A stretch of DNA of 64,000 nucleotides from Paulinella micropora (GCA_019918135.1 WBZZ01001268.1:1-64000); one strand, 5' to 3'; counted from the first letter of the stretch, positions 44,048 to 56,228 are shown. Notes: a model not told the origin generated them from the sequence alone. Numbers and translations: made by a program.

Positions 44048-46190
44048 AGCTCGACAAAGTCTTACACTTGGCACTGACAAAGCGGCTGGTTTTTCTAGCT
44101 AAGGGTGTAAAATAAGACGTTTTCCCGGGAAAGAGAAAAGGCGCGCCAAAAATTGTTTCGCAGAGCTCGGGCTTATTTGGCCTGATCGGGGGGGCGCCGC
44201 CGCCCCCCCCTTTCTCTCTTGATGTTGAGGAAAATATCAGTGTTTTGCTCACTAATCGCAAAGGTTTTTTAACAAACATGTCTACACGACAGGAGGCTAG
44301 TAAGCGCGAAGAGGTCTCTGCACAGGCTCTGACCACAAGCAGCCAAAAGGCTTGCTCTGAGCCCGCAGTGAGGCATGCTTACCGCTCACTCTTTTCGCGC
44401 ACCGCCCGTGCCTTGCTCGAGGCGGCAGTGCTTGGATAGTCCTGTCTGGAAGAGGAGGCCACAAGGGTGCTAGTCGATAATGTCTAGTCAGCCGCCGGGC
44501 TTCCTCTGTGAACCCCCACACTACAAAAGTTTCAACCAATCTCTCCGCCGAAAATTTTGTTTCTTCGTGCTCCACGCCCAGACGCCTTTCTGTGCCTATA
44601 AGCTCTCGCCAAAAGAGCGACGCAGCCCCAGGGAAAAATGTACAGGCATGTGTAGGTCAGGTGAAGTTTTGAAAACCCACTTTTTGGTTTGTAGCTTCTA
44701 GGCAAAATGAACAAAAATCCTTTGGTGGAGCTTTACTTTACGGTTGTGAAAGACGATTCCAATACTTAAAATTCTTAAAACTAATGAACACTAAGATGTA
44801 TATGTCCCCAAAACCAGAAAAATGCTGGTTTTGTGATTTTGAGCTTTTGCCTTCCACAGACATTTGCAAATAACACAAAGTTGGAGAAATACGTTTAATG
44901 ATAGTATAAAACGATTCACCTATTCATCTGTGCAAGAAATAATACTCAAGCTACAAAATTTGAGATTTCGTGTTTCGACAAAAAAATGTGGTTTTCTCCT
45001 AGCTGGTTTGTAGCCTACAAGAAAAATTATTAAGAAATATTTTGTACAAGTAATCAAAAACACTCAAGGTTACTATGTATATACTTGGATAACTTTAACA
45101 TGCTTTGTGGTAAAAGATAGCTGATGCACTCAGGGAACCCTTTCCTCTGACATCTTTTCCTAAACCGGCCGGCCCGACACCCACCACAAAAAATGATTGA
45201 GTTCCCGGGATTTTTTTCTAAAAATGGTGTCAAAAACACTAAAAACACAGGAAACTAAGGCTTTTGAAGTATTGCTCCTTTTTTAAAAAGGGCTGCAGAT
45301 TCAGAAAGCTCTGCCTCTATATTATTGCGCACCCAATTATCGTAAATTATGTTCAAACTTTGCACATAATGTTTTTTTAATGAATAAAGCATAAAATTTG
45401 TAACCGTTATAAAAATTTGAATTTCAAATATATATATATTTTTGAGAGTCACTCACACAGTAGATCTCATCGTGATCTTTACCGTTGAACAAAAACTTGA
45501 AAGCAGATTAAAAAAACGTTAAAAACTCAAAAAGCTTTGTGAGTTACATCAGTCACAGTGAAAGTTTACCAACGCTTAAACCGCTTAAAAAAACTTTCAA
45601 CATATGATTAAAGTTATGAGCGGATTCTCGGACCGAGATCATGAGCCTACTGTCATAAGTTTCGTATATATTAATATTCATCATAGTATTATTGAATAAT
45701 ATTATTAATATTAATATTACTACTAGACCGTGGCACAAACACTTTTATTAATTTATTATAAAACTAGTATTCTGTTACCGGATTCAGATGAAGTTTTAAA
45801 ATAAAATTATTTCAATTGTTTTTTGTATTAATATATTTTGAACTTGAATTCGAATTTTAAACGGTAACTAATACTTATTTTGCACGCTAATTCTTAATCT
45901 GACTCTTAATCTTAAATTTAACATAGTTGAAACTTGAAATAGAACTTGAACGTCCTGAGTAATAATAAGTGACTGAGGTGATGCTGGCAAAAATGACTAA
46001 GATGATGATGTATCACACCTGGGTGGTGTTGGACGGCCGGTGTCAGTGAAGCGTGGATGTGTTTCGGTGCATCTCAGAGTCCTGTTCGATATGGAATTTA
46101 ATGATCTTATATTTATATTTATAAAATTAATACATCTAGATTATTCTACATGATATAATTAACAAAAACAACGCAAGATTTATGCTCTTG
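43900..46190. other. AT-rich intergenic region, no gene
   Basis: It contains (TA)n at 44008-44042 and a GC-rich patch with ggggggcgccgccgcccccc near 44188. From 44700 to 46190 it is long AT-rich sequence in which no frame exceeds about 100 codons convincingly. Nothing recognisable. Confidence 0.6.
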
Positions 46191-46435
46191 TTACAATCCC
46201 CGAAGATAGCTCAATAAAAAGTCGGTAATACAACCAGACACAAATCCCCAAAAGAGAATGATGTCTCGTTATATTAGCTCAGTGAAGCCGAAAAGAAAAC
46301 GGCAACAGACCAAGGTTAAAATGGCATTAGGTCAAATCCGGCCAAACGATATTGAAAATAATGGGAAAAAAATAGGTGCACCTGACACCAGAAAAAGGGT
46401 ACTTTTTACCGGCTATCCGGTGGGTGATGCCTACA
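46191..46435 (-). repeat. 3' LTR of the gypsy element
   Basis: It matches 55983-56228 at about 97 per cent by eye, starts TGTAGGCATCACC on the minus strand and ends GGGGATTGTAA. A short frame visible inside both copies (RYISSVKPKRKRQQTK) is probably just open LTR sequence. Confidence 0.92.
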
Positions 46436-47227
46436 GTACCCCTTCCCGTTTTTATGACGGAAATATGCAATATTTTCGTCATATAATTGCTGATTTCTTT
46501 TCTGCACAAACGCTACGGGGTGTCGCAACTAAGTGCATTAACCCACGGATAGACGGTGCAGTGGATATATAAAACGCATACGCCAGACACGAGTCAACTA
46601 TAAATCTCCAGCCTCGTTTTTGTAAATAAAAACTCCTCCTTCCACACTTGTTGTCCCCCCCGTAACTTAATTCTGAGGCAGTATGTCAAGAACAAATAGT
46701 ATTACTATTGCAATAAAAGCAGCGTTATAATTTTTCTCCTTCTCCAAAAACACTTCCGATCAATAAATACATAGTCTTTTAATAACATACCCTTGTATTC
46801 AATCGGTTACCTTAATATAGTACTAGGGGGCCAGACCTAATAACTATATCCAAAGCCGGGGTGAGTAAGCCCGACCATGCGATATGCCGACACAAGTAGA
46901 GACGGACCGTGCTGGTATGACGATATTAAGTATATCCAAAGAAAAAATTTAATATGTCTACTATGAGAACATTTTTTGAGAACATCACCCTGGATACTTG
47001 AAGCAGGGTCGTACCAGGAACACCATCGCTAAACTCACAAGCGATCCCCTTATACGGTGTCGTATCCATTTGCCGATTGACCCTCGCACTCATATGTTGC
47101 GATAAAAATGCCAAGTAACAACAATGGTATAAAAACATTTTAATAAGACATGATCTGACATGGGCACTATGAGATTAATCCACATGCAGCTTTCAATGTC
47201 CGACGCGTGATAAAAGAAAAATGTCAC
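46436..47227 (-). other. 3' untranslated region of the gypsy element
   Basis: It lies between the last frame and the polypurine tract. No frame or motif stands out. Confidence 0.5.
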
Positions 47228-47797
47228 TTACTGCCTTCGTCGCCTTGCGCGAACCCATTTGCCAGGTGGCGGGCCGCCAACAAAAGTCAAGTCAAACTTC
47301 GACTCCTCCAGAATGTCCCATATTTTGTTAGGGATGGCGCCCAAAGATAAGTCAAAAGGAATGTCAAGCACTCCTCTAGGCAGTGACTGAATAGTCCACG
47401 CAGTGTGGTCTTTGTCTCGAAGGGTAATAGTATCATCCCATGTCTCGAGATTTTTCGCGTCTTTGTACACCGGTAAATATTGTCTAGCTTTTGGATCCTC
47501 AACAGGGTCCATTCTTCTCCAAAAATGGAGTACCGGTTGTATCGTTTTTGCTGCTAAGGATCTCTTCGATGTCCGTGCTGCCCGTGTAGTCTGCGGGACC
47601 GCCACAGCTCGCATGAGATAAAGATCTGAGAGAGTGTCATCGGCAACATGAGACTCTGCCGGTCTCAACAGATAAAAAGCGTCTCGGACCCACTTGATGG
47701 CCGCAATCGCCTCTCCTTCCTTCCATCGCACATGTCGAATGTCCACATTACCCGTTCGGGTTAGTGTCCTTCTCCCCTCCTCCTCCATGGACATCCG
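47228..47797 (-). CDS. Extra frame downstream of integrase, unknown role
   Basis: The open frame of about 188 residues reads IRHVRWKEGEAIAAIKWVRD, then FYLLRPAESHVADDTLSDLY and LDIPFDLSLGAIPNKIWDIL, and ends KWVRARRRRQ. It occupies the position of env in retroviruses but has no signal peptide or membrane helix, and it does not look like a chromodomain. It is basic at the end. It may be an integrase C-terminal extension cut off by the unassigned 47798-48114 stretch, or an element-specific accessory protein. Confidence 0.5.
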   Translation of the reverse strand, partial: RMSMEEEGRRTLTRTGNVDIRHVRWKEGEAIAAIKWVRDAFYLLRPAESHVADDTLSDLYLMRAVAVPQTTRAARTSKRSLAAKTIQPVLHFWRRMDPVEDPKARQYLPVYKDAKNLETWDDTITLRDKDHTAWTIQSLPRGVLDIPFDLSLGAIPNKIWDILEESKFDLTFVGGPPPGKWVRARRRRQ

Positions 47798-48114
47798 TCG
47801 CTCGCGTCGACCTTGCCACCTTCCTCGGTTGGTCGAAGATGAGATCGTTTTGCGCTCTCCTCCTCTGCGCCTCCGTGAACTTCTCCTTCGTACCGCCGCG
47901 GACTATGGGGGCTTTAGACTGAGTCCCCGCCGCGCTTTTGCGGTTTGAGTCTTCCTTACTTTCCTTCTCGGTCTCCTCCTTCTCCGTGACAGGTGCCCGA
48001 TAGGCATTCTCCTCCTCTAAGGTATCCTCCTTCTATATAGGCGGTACCTCTTTGAAGTCCTCCTTCATCCGTTTCAACGCCTCCTCAACGGATTCATCCT
48101 CAAGTAAGAAGGGG

Positions 48115-50418
48115 TCATAGAACATTCACAATCTGCACCTTCCCTCTACCCCTGATCTTATAATTCAGAGGTCCCATCTGTTCCATGATCTGGTATGGTC
48201 CTTTCCAGTGGGTAAACAGCTTAGAGCTAACCCCCTTAGGGACTTGAGGATGGTACAAGAGTACAATATCCCCAACCTGGAAACGGACTTGATCTAAGTG
48301 CGCTTGTCGCACTCCTTGTGCGTCAGTCTTTCTGCGCTCCGCCTCCCTGTGCGCCGCAACTATTTGTTCCGCCTCCATCTTCGCTCTTAATCTCATCCCG
48401 AACAACTCATCCTCATCTGCCCAAGTGTCTTTTGGATGCAGAAGTGAGGTTGGGATGTTAGGCTCTCGGCCGTAAACCAATTGATATGGCGAGACTGAGC
48501 TCCTGGCTCCTCCTAATGCCGATGAGGGTAGACAGTTCATTGCAAAGGCAAATGAAGGTGCTGCCTCCACACAGGCTCTCTGATTCTCCTTCTTCATACA
48601 GTACATCTTAAGCGAGGCTTTGAGAGGTCTATGTACCCGCTTGATCTTGCCATTCGCTCTCGGGTTATAGGCAGTAACATATTGCCATTTCATCCCGTAG
48701 TACTTAGATAGTCTGTCGATGACTTCATTATTAAAGTCAGAACCTCGATCAGAACATATCTTTCTAGGCACTCCGATCTGCAAGACGATCCTATCGATCA
48801 GAGCCTCCGCAGTTGTCTTGCCTGTAGCGTCCTTAACAGGAACAACCCAGACATAATTGGTGGCTCGATCTATTGCGGTAAGAAGGTATCTGTACCCTTC
48901 TGCCGATTCGGGGAAAGGTCCCACATGATCGATGTGTAAAAATTCAAACATCCCGGCGTGTAACGGGAATGTACCGATCAGGCCAAAGTTCGCCTTCAGC
49001 GGTGTCTTTGTGGTTTTGCATGGGATGCATGCGTCCACTTCCCTGTCTATCTCCTCCTTCATCCCTTTCCACCAAAATCGCCTCGCTATGAACCAATGAG
49101 TTCTTTGTCGACCCGGATGTGCCAGTAAGGGGCAGTTATGGGCTGCGACATATATAAAGCGCCTCAACTTCTCTGGTACCCAGAGAGTCCATTTGTCAGG
49201 CTGTGATGCAAATTTGCCATGCTGGCCCTTGTACCACAATAGCCCATCTCTCCACGCCATCTCCTTCATCTGATCTTTGATCTGTGGAGTCTTTTTAAGC
49301 TCATTAGGGTTCTTGTATAACGTTATGAGCTCCTTGAACTCCGGATCCGTCGCCTGTTGCTGCCTCCACGCGGTAGGCGAGGCGATATGAATAGTACCGT
49401 CCTCCAACCTTACTCCTACCCTTTCCGGGTCTTCATCAAGCTCGCTTCGATTTTCCTGTGGAGGTTCAGTACAGACCTCAGTCGTCTCCTCCTCTTCTTT
49501 TATATTCGCCTTCGCGTTCTCGTATGCATCATAAGACCACTCAGCGTCTTCGAGAACATGCGCCTCACAGCATATGCCATGCTCCGGGCCTTGAGGACTA
49601 TATCGTAGATCCGTGCGGTCATAACGAACGCCTCTTGTCATCTGCATCGCCTCTATGTGGCTCACCTCGTATACCTTGTCCGTGGACAGGTCCATCATCT
49701 CCACTGATGATACGAGAGCCGACACCTCCGACTGAAACTCTAGCCTGGAAAGGCTATCAGCGACTACGTTTCGCTTTCCCGGTAAGTAGACCATCGTGAA
49801 ATTGAAACATGACAAGAAAGCTTGCCACCGCGCCAAACGGCCGGTTTGTTCATGATTCATCAACCAAAGAAGGTTGTGATGATCGGTCCTAACCGTGAAT
49901 AGAGGTCCTCCCCACAAGTATTCTCTGAGCCTCTTGAGAGCCCATACTACTGCCAACGCCTCCATCTGTCACGTGCAGTAATTTCGCTCCGCCGCACACA
50001 GCTTTCTACTAATAAACATGATCGGGCGCAACTTTTTCTCCTCATCTTCTTGTTGCAGCACCGCGCCAATCGCAAACTTAGATGCATCCGTGTCGACTAC
50101 GAACGGTTTCGTAAAGTCGGGCATCATAAGTACTAATCCGCCGTCCTTGGGATCTTTATAAATGATATCTTTGAGCGTATTAAACGCCTGCAAAGCCTCC
50201 TCATCCCACTTCTCAAAGTCTCCAAAATCAATCATCTTCTCCAGCTTAGCCCGAGTTGCACCCCAATCGGGTATGAACTGGCTGTAGTACTGTGCCATCG
50301 CAAGAAAAGAGTGTAACTCCGTGCGATTCTTTGGCAACTGTCTACTCATGATCTCCTCCCTCTTTTCGCGCGATATCGAGACCCTATTATGAGAAATCTC
50401 GTAACCCAAATACGTCAC
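48115..50418 (-). pseudogene. Gypsy RNase H and integrase, one stop and Glu-to-Lys change
   Basis: RNase H spans 50418 to about 49700: PFVVDTDASKFAIGAVLQQ, AAERNYCT, an in-frame TGA at 49969-49971, then MEALAVVWALKRLREYLWGG and FTVRTDHHNLLWLMN. The TGA stands exactly where a codon is expected. Integrase has an HHCC zinc domain (H276, H283, C313 and C316 from the ATG at 49965), D346 in LHIDHVGPF and D406 in ICSDRGSDF. Lys 442 in NGKIKRVHR lies 36 positions later, where the catalytic Glu belongs. The C-terminus GDIVLLYHPQVPKGVSSKL then FTHWKGPYQI is the usual SH3-like gypsy tail. Confidence 0.9.
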
Positions 50419-50429
50419 ACTTGTCCTGG

Positions 50430-51524
50430 CAAGCTGACATTTCTTTAGGTTGCATTTCAGGCCAAAGCTCCGATGCGCCTGAAGACATCTGACAAGTGAT
50501 CGATATGCTCTTCCATTGTGTTAGAGTATACGATGATGTCATCGATGTAACAAAATGCATATTCTCCCGCCTTCTGTCCTCTCCTTCTCATAAAACCATC
50601 CTCCGACTGGTCGTCATATTGACCGCTCAACATCTTCTGCATCGCCTTCTGAAAGAGCCCCGGGGCCTGTTTGAGTCCCATTGGAAGCACCTTCCACTGG
50701 TATATTTCCATACCCACAACGAATGCAGTCAGCCATCTGGATTTCTCGTCCAGTGGTATCTGCCAGAAGCCGTTCTTAAGGTCAATGACCGAATAGAATT
50801 TAGCATTCCGCAGCACCCTTCTGCCTTCTTCTAAGGTCGGCAGAGGATTTCTCTCTTCCTCTAGCACCTTATTCACACGGGAATAATTGATCGTCAAGCG
50901 CCATTCTCCTCCTGGCTTAGGGACGATTTTCGGTTGAGAGAAAATTGGAGATGTAGATCTCTCAATAAAGTCCTCATCGAGCAACTGTCTCACATTCTCC
51001 TCCGCTATTTTTGCCTCATGTATGCTCAAATTTGCCCTCCGTGGTGCCGGAGATGGCTCCGCACCCGGTATCTTGTAAATGACAGCAGTGAAGTCATCCG
51101 ACTTTACACCACCTGCCCGAGGAGGGTCGAAAATTTCTCTGTACGCCTCCATCTTAGCTTTGAGAAACGCCTTCTCTCTCTCCGAACCCACTCCTTCTTC
51201 TAAAATTTTCCGCGCCGCCGCTTGGAAATCTTCCTCCGACACCTTCTTATGCTCCTTGAGGGGCGCTAAGTCCTCCTCCAAACTCAAATCTTCCTCGGAC
51301 AAATCGTCTAGTCCCGTTCTTTCATACGTGACTGTGTCCGGCTCATCATGACCCAGCCCGACAAGCATATCAATAAGGTTCGCGTATTGTATCGGAGCCT
51401 TACGGGTGTAGAAACCATCAAAGCATGTGAAAGCTTGAGGTATCAATTTCAACTTGTCCTGGGCTCTGAGCTTTTGCTTGTATGCACTGCTCTGCTCCCG
51501 AGACCCGAGTCGACAAGCCACCAC
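50430..51524 (-). CDS. pol: Gypsy reverse transcriptase
   Basis: The frame contains FIERSTSPIFSQPKIVPKPG, GEWRLTINYSRVN, YSVIDLKNGFWQIPLDEKSR, VLPMGLKQAPGLFQKAMQ and the catalytic FCYIDDIIVYSN (YIDD). These are all textbook Ty3/gypsy RT blocks. It ends RRIGALA at a frame change near 50465, after which KCNLKKCQLARTSVTYLGYE continues in the RNase H phase. The upstream end abuts the protease-like frame in another phase. Confidence 0.92.
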
Positions 51525-52954
51525 TAACTGTTGCTTGCGAGAAGGAACAGGTATAGGATGATCAATAAGCCGGTCCCTATCTCCTGTGCCCAGATCGCCT
51601 TCTCATTGTATGGCAGAATGACAGTATACGGCTTGTTACTCTCAAATAGAGTCCGTAGACACTTTTTCACTTCAGTTAATGAGCGCGGCCAGGTAGGCAC
51701 ATCGCCCCAAAAGTTCGTGATAAAAGTTTTAATGTCATCCGCTGGAGTATCGGGGATACGCCCCTTCCTCCTTGGCACAAACGCCTCTCTCTTCTCATCT
51801 GACACCTTCGCATGGTAACAGTAGCCATTAGTAATATGGACATCTGCCCCGCCACCTTCTGCGAATCTGGCCAACGACGGGCACTGTTTCGCAACACATA
51901 TTATCTCCTCATTACGCGCTACGACTAAGTCATCAATAGACTTTCTGTCCCATGCGGGAATCGTAACCGTATACGCCTGCATCTCCGTCTCCCAATTGTC
52001 GGTCCAGGTCAGTTCCTCCGGCACTGTGACATAGGGGTGTACATAGGCTTCAGTTGCCTCATGTACGAAGGCCAACTTTTTCCTCTCCGTTGCTAGACTC
52101 AGCTCAAAAGCCTCGTATGAGTCAGTAGCAGTCATCGGATTAATATCCTCCTCCTCTCCATTCTTCACTCCATAAATCACCCGCCGTGCGGCGCAATCGA
52201 TCACAGCCCCCATCGTAGCCAATTGGTCATACGACAGCAGGATTGAACCGTGGTAATCGGGGACAATATAGAGGTCCGCACGATATACTCGACCGGATTT
52301 CAATTTGAAAATTAATGTGACGATGCCCGTAATTTCCGTACGGCTGCCTACCCCTTTTAGGGTCCCCTTTGTTTTTCTAATGTTTTTGTCCACCCATGTC
52401 CGGTGACTATTCAAAAACTTCTGGCCGACAATATTAATATTCGCCATCGTATCATTACCAACTTTTAATGTGGTTTGTAAAGTTTCACAAAAGAGGTCAG
52501 TGTAGCATAGCGCGTCTGGTCTATGTAAACTAGCCGCTAGCACATGAATTTTTCGTTCTAGGGTTTTGAGTCTAAGCTCAAGTTCCTTGTCCTCTTCTCG
52601 TTCTCCCCCTTTTTCCGCCAACTTAACTTCTTGAGTCTCCGGGGCTTCCGGTATCTCGAGTGTCTTTTGGACAGAGTCTGGTACACCGAGTGTACTCGTG
52701 TCTATAGCAGAGACTATTGAGTCCTTTGGCGGGGGTACGGTCCGCTGCTTCTTCGTAGGAGGAGACCTAGCCTTTGGTTTCGGCTTCCTCTCCTCCATCG
52801 CCTTCTTCGCCTTCCTATTCGCATCATTTATCATATTAGCTCTCGAAGGATGAACTAGCAAGTGCTTACCTTGAGGCTTGTGAGGCTGTGTGCCTTCACC
52901 TTCACGTCTGGGAGGAACGGAACCGTTCGTATCCTGTTCATCAACAGTAGGCAT
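51524..52954 (-). CDS. Gypsy protease-like and linker frame
   Basis: The frame has 476 residues from ATG 52954, with a disordered Lys/Pro-rich N-terminus (KPKARSPPTKKQRTVPPPKD). Around residues 165-265 it has a retropepsin-like fold pattern: VGNDTMANINIVGQKFL in the position of the active loop and SILLSYDQLATMGAVIDCAA at the flap-to-helix end. The standard DTG/DSG triplet is not present (NDTMAN), so activity is doubtful. The C-terminal 200 residues lead into the RT. Confidence 0.65.
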   Translation of the reverse strand: MPTVDEQDTNGSVPPRREGEGTQPHKPQGKHLLVHPSRANMINDANRKAKKAMEERKPKPKARSPPTKKQRTVPPPKDSIVSAIDTSTLGVPDSVQKTLEIPEAPETQEVKLAEKGGEREEDKELELRLKTLERKIHVLAASLHRPDALCYTDLFCETLQTTLKVGNDTMANINIVGQKFLNSHRTWVDKNIRKTKGTLKGVGSRTEITGIVTLIFKLKSGRVYRADLYIVPDYHGSILLSYDQLATMGAVIDCAARRVIYGVKNGEEEDINPMTATDSYEAFELSLATERKKLAFVHEATEAYVHPYVTVPEELTWTDNWETEMQAYTVTIPAWDRKSIDDLVVARNEEIICVAKQCPSLARFAEGGGADVHITNGYCYHAKVSDEKREAFVPRRKGRIPDTPADDIKTFITNFWGDVPTWPRSLTEVKKCLRTLFESNKPYTVILPYNEKAIWAQEIGTGLLIILYLFLLASNS

Positions 52955-53135
52955 AACTGTGACTGTCGGATTAAAAAGAACAGTTTTTATCTCCTTCTCT
53001 CTCTTCTTTTCCTCTCTCTTCTCCTCCCGTCAGTCTACGACGACAACACGCTCACCTGAGCCGGTGTCTTCGTCTTGACGTCCCCCCTCCGTAGCGGTAT
53101 AAGCTTGCTGGGGGTAGTTGGAGCTGGAACTGGTG

Positions 53136-55215
53136 CTATAATTCCAGTATCCGTGTCCTCTGGGAGGGCGCGCTGGGGTCCGTCCTCCCCTTCCACGAAA
53201 GCCTCGTCCTCGTGGTGCCGCCCCTCTTGGTGTCCCTCGGGACCCTCGTGACGATCCTCTCGTCTCCTCCTCCTCTAGTCGGCGCCTTTGATCGGCCCGA
53301 TGTCTCTCTCTTCTCCCTTCTCTTCATTCTGTCAAGGAAGTAAATGATGGCCTCCCGGAACTCCGCATCCGAGACCATATTCGCATTCCACCTCCCCTCC
53401 TCCAACTCCTTCTTGTACATGGCGTACATGGTCTTTTTCATGCCTTCGAGCTCTCTAAGGAAAAGATTTCGCTGCCTATCATCAAGAGAGTCGTGGCTGA
53501 AGAGGCAATTGCCTACTCCTTTCTGTGCCTCATGCTTACACGCCATGTATGAAAAATAGCGGTAGCACGGCGTCGGCTCATCTCTCCCCCTCTTGAGACC
53601 TGCCGTTCGAGTTGCATGTGCTGCTTGAGCACCTCCACCCCCCTGTGTCGCGGCGCTGGAGAATGACTCGGTGGCCGTGTCCAATTCGGAACACGCCATG
53701 AGTTTTAAAGTATTGCAAGAGGACGGCAACTGGCACCGTGCATTGCAGGTCTGAGGCTGCTCTCCTAGCCGCCACCTCTACCGCTCTCATCGCCTTGTAT
53801 TCCCCAACAACAAACCCTTGTGTGATGATTGATGGGTCCAACAAGGTGTACAACGCCTCATACTCCTGTGTTTCGTCCGTTGGATGCTGCTTCATACAAG
53901 CATCAATTCTTCTGAGCTTGTCTCGAAGGTTCGCATCCGTGTCCTTCTGACTCGCTGTCTCTGCATACAGCGTCAGAGCAGTGGCATCGGACTTTGTATA
54001 TTTTTGGAAGGCCTGTATGATAGCCTGTCTGTCCTTTTTGTCATTACTGTTGACAATGACAGTGGTAGGCGCTGAGCTAGTCGCAGGGGCCGAAGGGGCT
54101 GTGTGGGCTGACGGGGCGGAGCGGCCCGAGGGAGCCATATAAGATCCAGAGGAATATCTCGGTCCCTTTGTTCCCGCCGCCTTGGCTAATGCAATCTTTG
54201 CCTCCATCTCCTTCTTTTCTTTCTCAGCCGCTAGCTCTTTGATATACAGCTCTTGGGCATGATGAAAAAAAGACAGGATCTCAGCTGCCTTCCGAAGGAA
54301 CAAGGCCTTCTCCGCCAACTCCTTCTCTCCCGCTTTATTGGTGGGGGGTGGTGCGGCCGTCCCCTCCAAGATCGTATGATCCTTCGTGAAGACCCACCTC
54401 TTCCATGCGTCATCCTTCACCAAGGCCGCATGCAGCTTCTTCATCCTCGTCACCCCTCCAGCTTCGCCTTCTATTTCCCTCAGGGCCGGGTGAAGGTCCC
54501 TGCCAAACTGGGTGTGTTGGAGTTTACCCAGGTCCACTAACTTGGCCTCCATAAGTTTCAGAGACACATCCATGACATTGATCTGTCCTTTTGGATTCCT
54601 GAACTTAAACTCCTTTTCCACTCTCTTTATTGAATCAATGTCCTGACCAGGATCGAGCAACCTAGCCAGTGCTCTTGTGTTCCATGGCAGCACAGTCTTT
54701 CCAGTCTGGTACTCAAAGAGTATAGCACACTCAAACACTGTCCATGAGAGGTCGAGTAGCTCCAGTAAAGACATATTGTCCCCAAATGAGACATGTTGCA
54801 CCTGTAACTGTGCACCGTCGTCTCTGAGGAATTCTGCCAGAGGCAGAGCTTGCCTTGGGAGAGGGTAACAGATGTCCTCCTTCTTCAAGGGTTGTCCCCA
54901 TCGCATTTCTTGGGGAATGTATAGCCATTTATAGGCCTCATCCTTCCCTTTCTTCTCCTCAAACTCCTTCTTACTTAGTTTGCCATATTCGGCCACAAAC
55001 CTCGCTTCCTCTCCTCCCTTCTCCTCCTCCTCGACTTCCTCTGCTCCTCCTGTGTCAAAGGAAGGCGCAGTAAAAAATTGATTCTCTGCTCCTCCTGTGT
55101 CAAAGGAAGGTGCCAGATCTCCTCCTTCTGCATGAGGGTCAACGAACTCCTCTTCGTTTCCTGGGGTTCGCTCACTCTCCCCTCCTTCCTGCCAGTCTTC
55201 AGACCTAGTATACAT
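53136..55215 (-). CDS. gag: Gypsy gag with CCCH-type zinc finger, one frameshift
   Basis: Frame one (55215-53578) begins MYTRSEDWQEGG, is acidic, and has the capsid-like region WTVFECAILFEYQTGKTVLP and a long Lys/Glu coiled coil. Near 53715 the meaningful phase shifts: frame two (53729-53136) reads CSELDTATESFSSA, then PCYRYFSYMACKHEAQKGVG and NCLFSHDS. The pattern is C-x8-C-x10-C-x3-H, a CCCH zinc finger in place of the usual CCHC knuckle. An Arg/Gly-rich tail (RGGGDERIVTRVPRD) follows, suited to RNA binding. Confidence 0.8.
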
Positions 55216-55964
55216 GGACGCTGAAGGAATACGGATGAGACAGAGTTGTTTCTACCCCGTAATTGCTCTGTTCGTCTATGAGGAACGAATAGAGAGAAAA
55301 AACGAAAAGACAGTATAGAGAGAGAGCGTCTCACCTGTCTTATGTGTTTTTTTTTGTGAGAAAGAAGTAATTTGTACGCCGTGACTTTCTCTGAAAATTT
55401 AATCTCCTTCTCTACTCCTCTTTTCTTTTTCTCTTTTTGTTGTTGTATCTGTTATGAGGTACGAGGACCTATGTACAGATAATGTCAAAGAGGCTAGAGA
55501 AGCACTCCTTGAGAAGTCGACTTGTCGTCTGACACTTGTTCAGACCTATTGTCGAAAGACAGTCAGAGATTTGCAAAAATACTCTGATGTGTGTGGTTTG
55601 AGAGGCAACAAAGTGCACAGACTTGAGAGGTAGAGTACTACGCGGCTCGTGTCCTTCAAGTTTGTTTGTAACTGTGGGTGTTTGTTTGTACGTCTGTTGA
55701 CCTACTATGTCTCTGTCTCAAGAGAGAACAAAAGAACAGCTACGAGGTCTGGTGTCTGGCCTCCTTGTGAGGACACAGATACAGGCTGTGGAGAGGGTAC
55801 TGAGACAGCTACTCACAAACGCCTAGACGTCTAGTTTTGCAAAAAGAGCTGTGTGGGGATGTGCTGGAGTATTTGTTTTTTCGGAACACCTACTCAGAAG
55901 AGATAGGTCTGTCTAATTTTTCTTTCTGCTGTTCCAAAAACAAGCCAGAAAAGAAATCAGCCTT

Positions 55965-55979
55965 GTGCTGGTGACTCCA
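55965..55979 (-). promoter_or_regulatory. Primer-binding site of the gypsy element
   Basis: On the minus strand TGGAGTCACCAGCAC lies 3 bp after the LTR end. Its complement, gtgctggtgactcca, has the 3' CCA expected of a priming tRNA. The tRNA cannot be identified without a tRNA catalogue of this genome. Confidence 0.75.
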
Positions 55980-55982
55980 ATA

Positions 55983-56228
55983 TTACAATCCCCGAAGATA
56001 GCTCAATAAAAAGTCTGTAATACAACCAGACACAAATCTCCAAAAGAGAATGATGTCTCGTTATATTAGCTCAGTGAAGCCGAAAAGAAAACGGCAACAG
56101 ACCAAGGTTAAAATGACATTAGGTCAAATCCGGCCAAACGATATTGAAAATGATGGGAAAAAATTAGGTGCACCTGACACCAGAAAAAGGATACTTTTTA
56201 CCGGCTATCCGGGGGGTGATGCCTACAC
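55983..56228 (-). repeat. 5' LTR of the gypsy element
   Basis: It is the partner of 46191-46435 and should contain the promoter for the minus-strand transcript. Between it and the gag ATG (55215) lies an untranslated leader of about 750 bp without recognisable genes. Confidence 0.92.

Larger units (their letters stand above)
46191..56228 (-). mobile_element. Full-length Ty3/gypsy LTR retrotransposon
   Basis: Direct repeats of about 245 bp (46191-46435 and 55983-56228) bound a minus-strand series: gag, protease-like, RT, RNase H, integrase and one extra frame. A purine tract (ggaaggggta, complement of 46437-46447) precedes the 3' LTR. A primer-binding site (TGGAGTCACCAGCAC) follows the 5' LTR by 3 bp. 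The LTRs differ at about seven sites, so the insertion is fairly young. I could not find an exact target duplication. Frame breaks and an integrase Glu-to-Lys change indicate that this copy is inactive. Confidence 0.92.

Noticed and set aside
46258..46572. A 104-residue basic protein, also seen at 56050
   Set aside because: The common part lies inside both LTRs of the gypsy element and diverges at the LTR edge, so it is LTR sequence and not a gene family.
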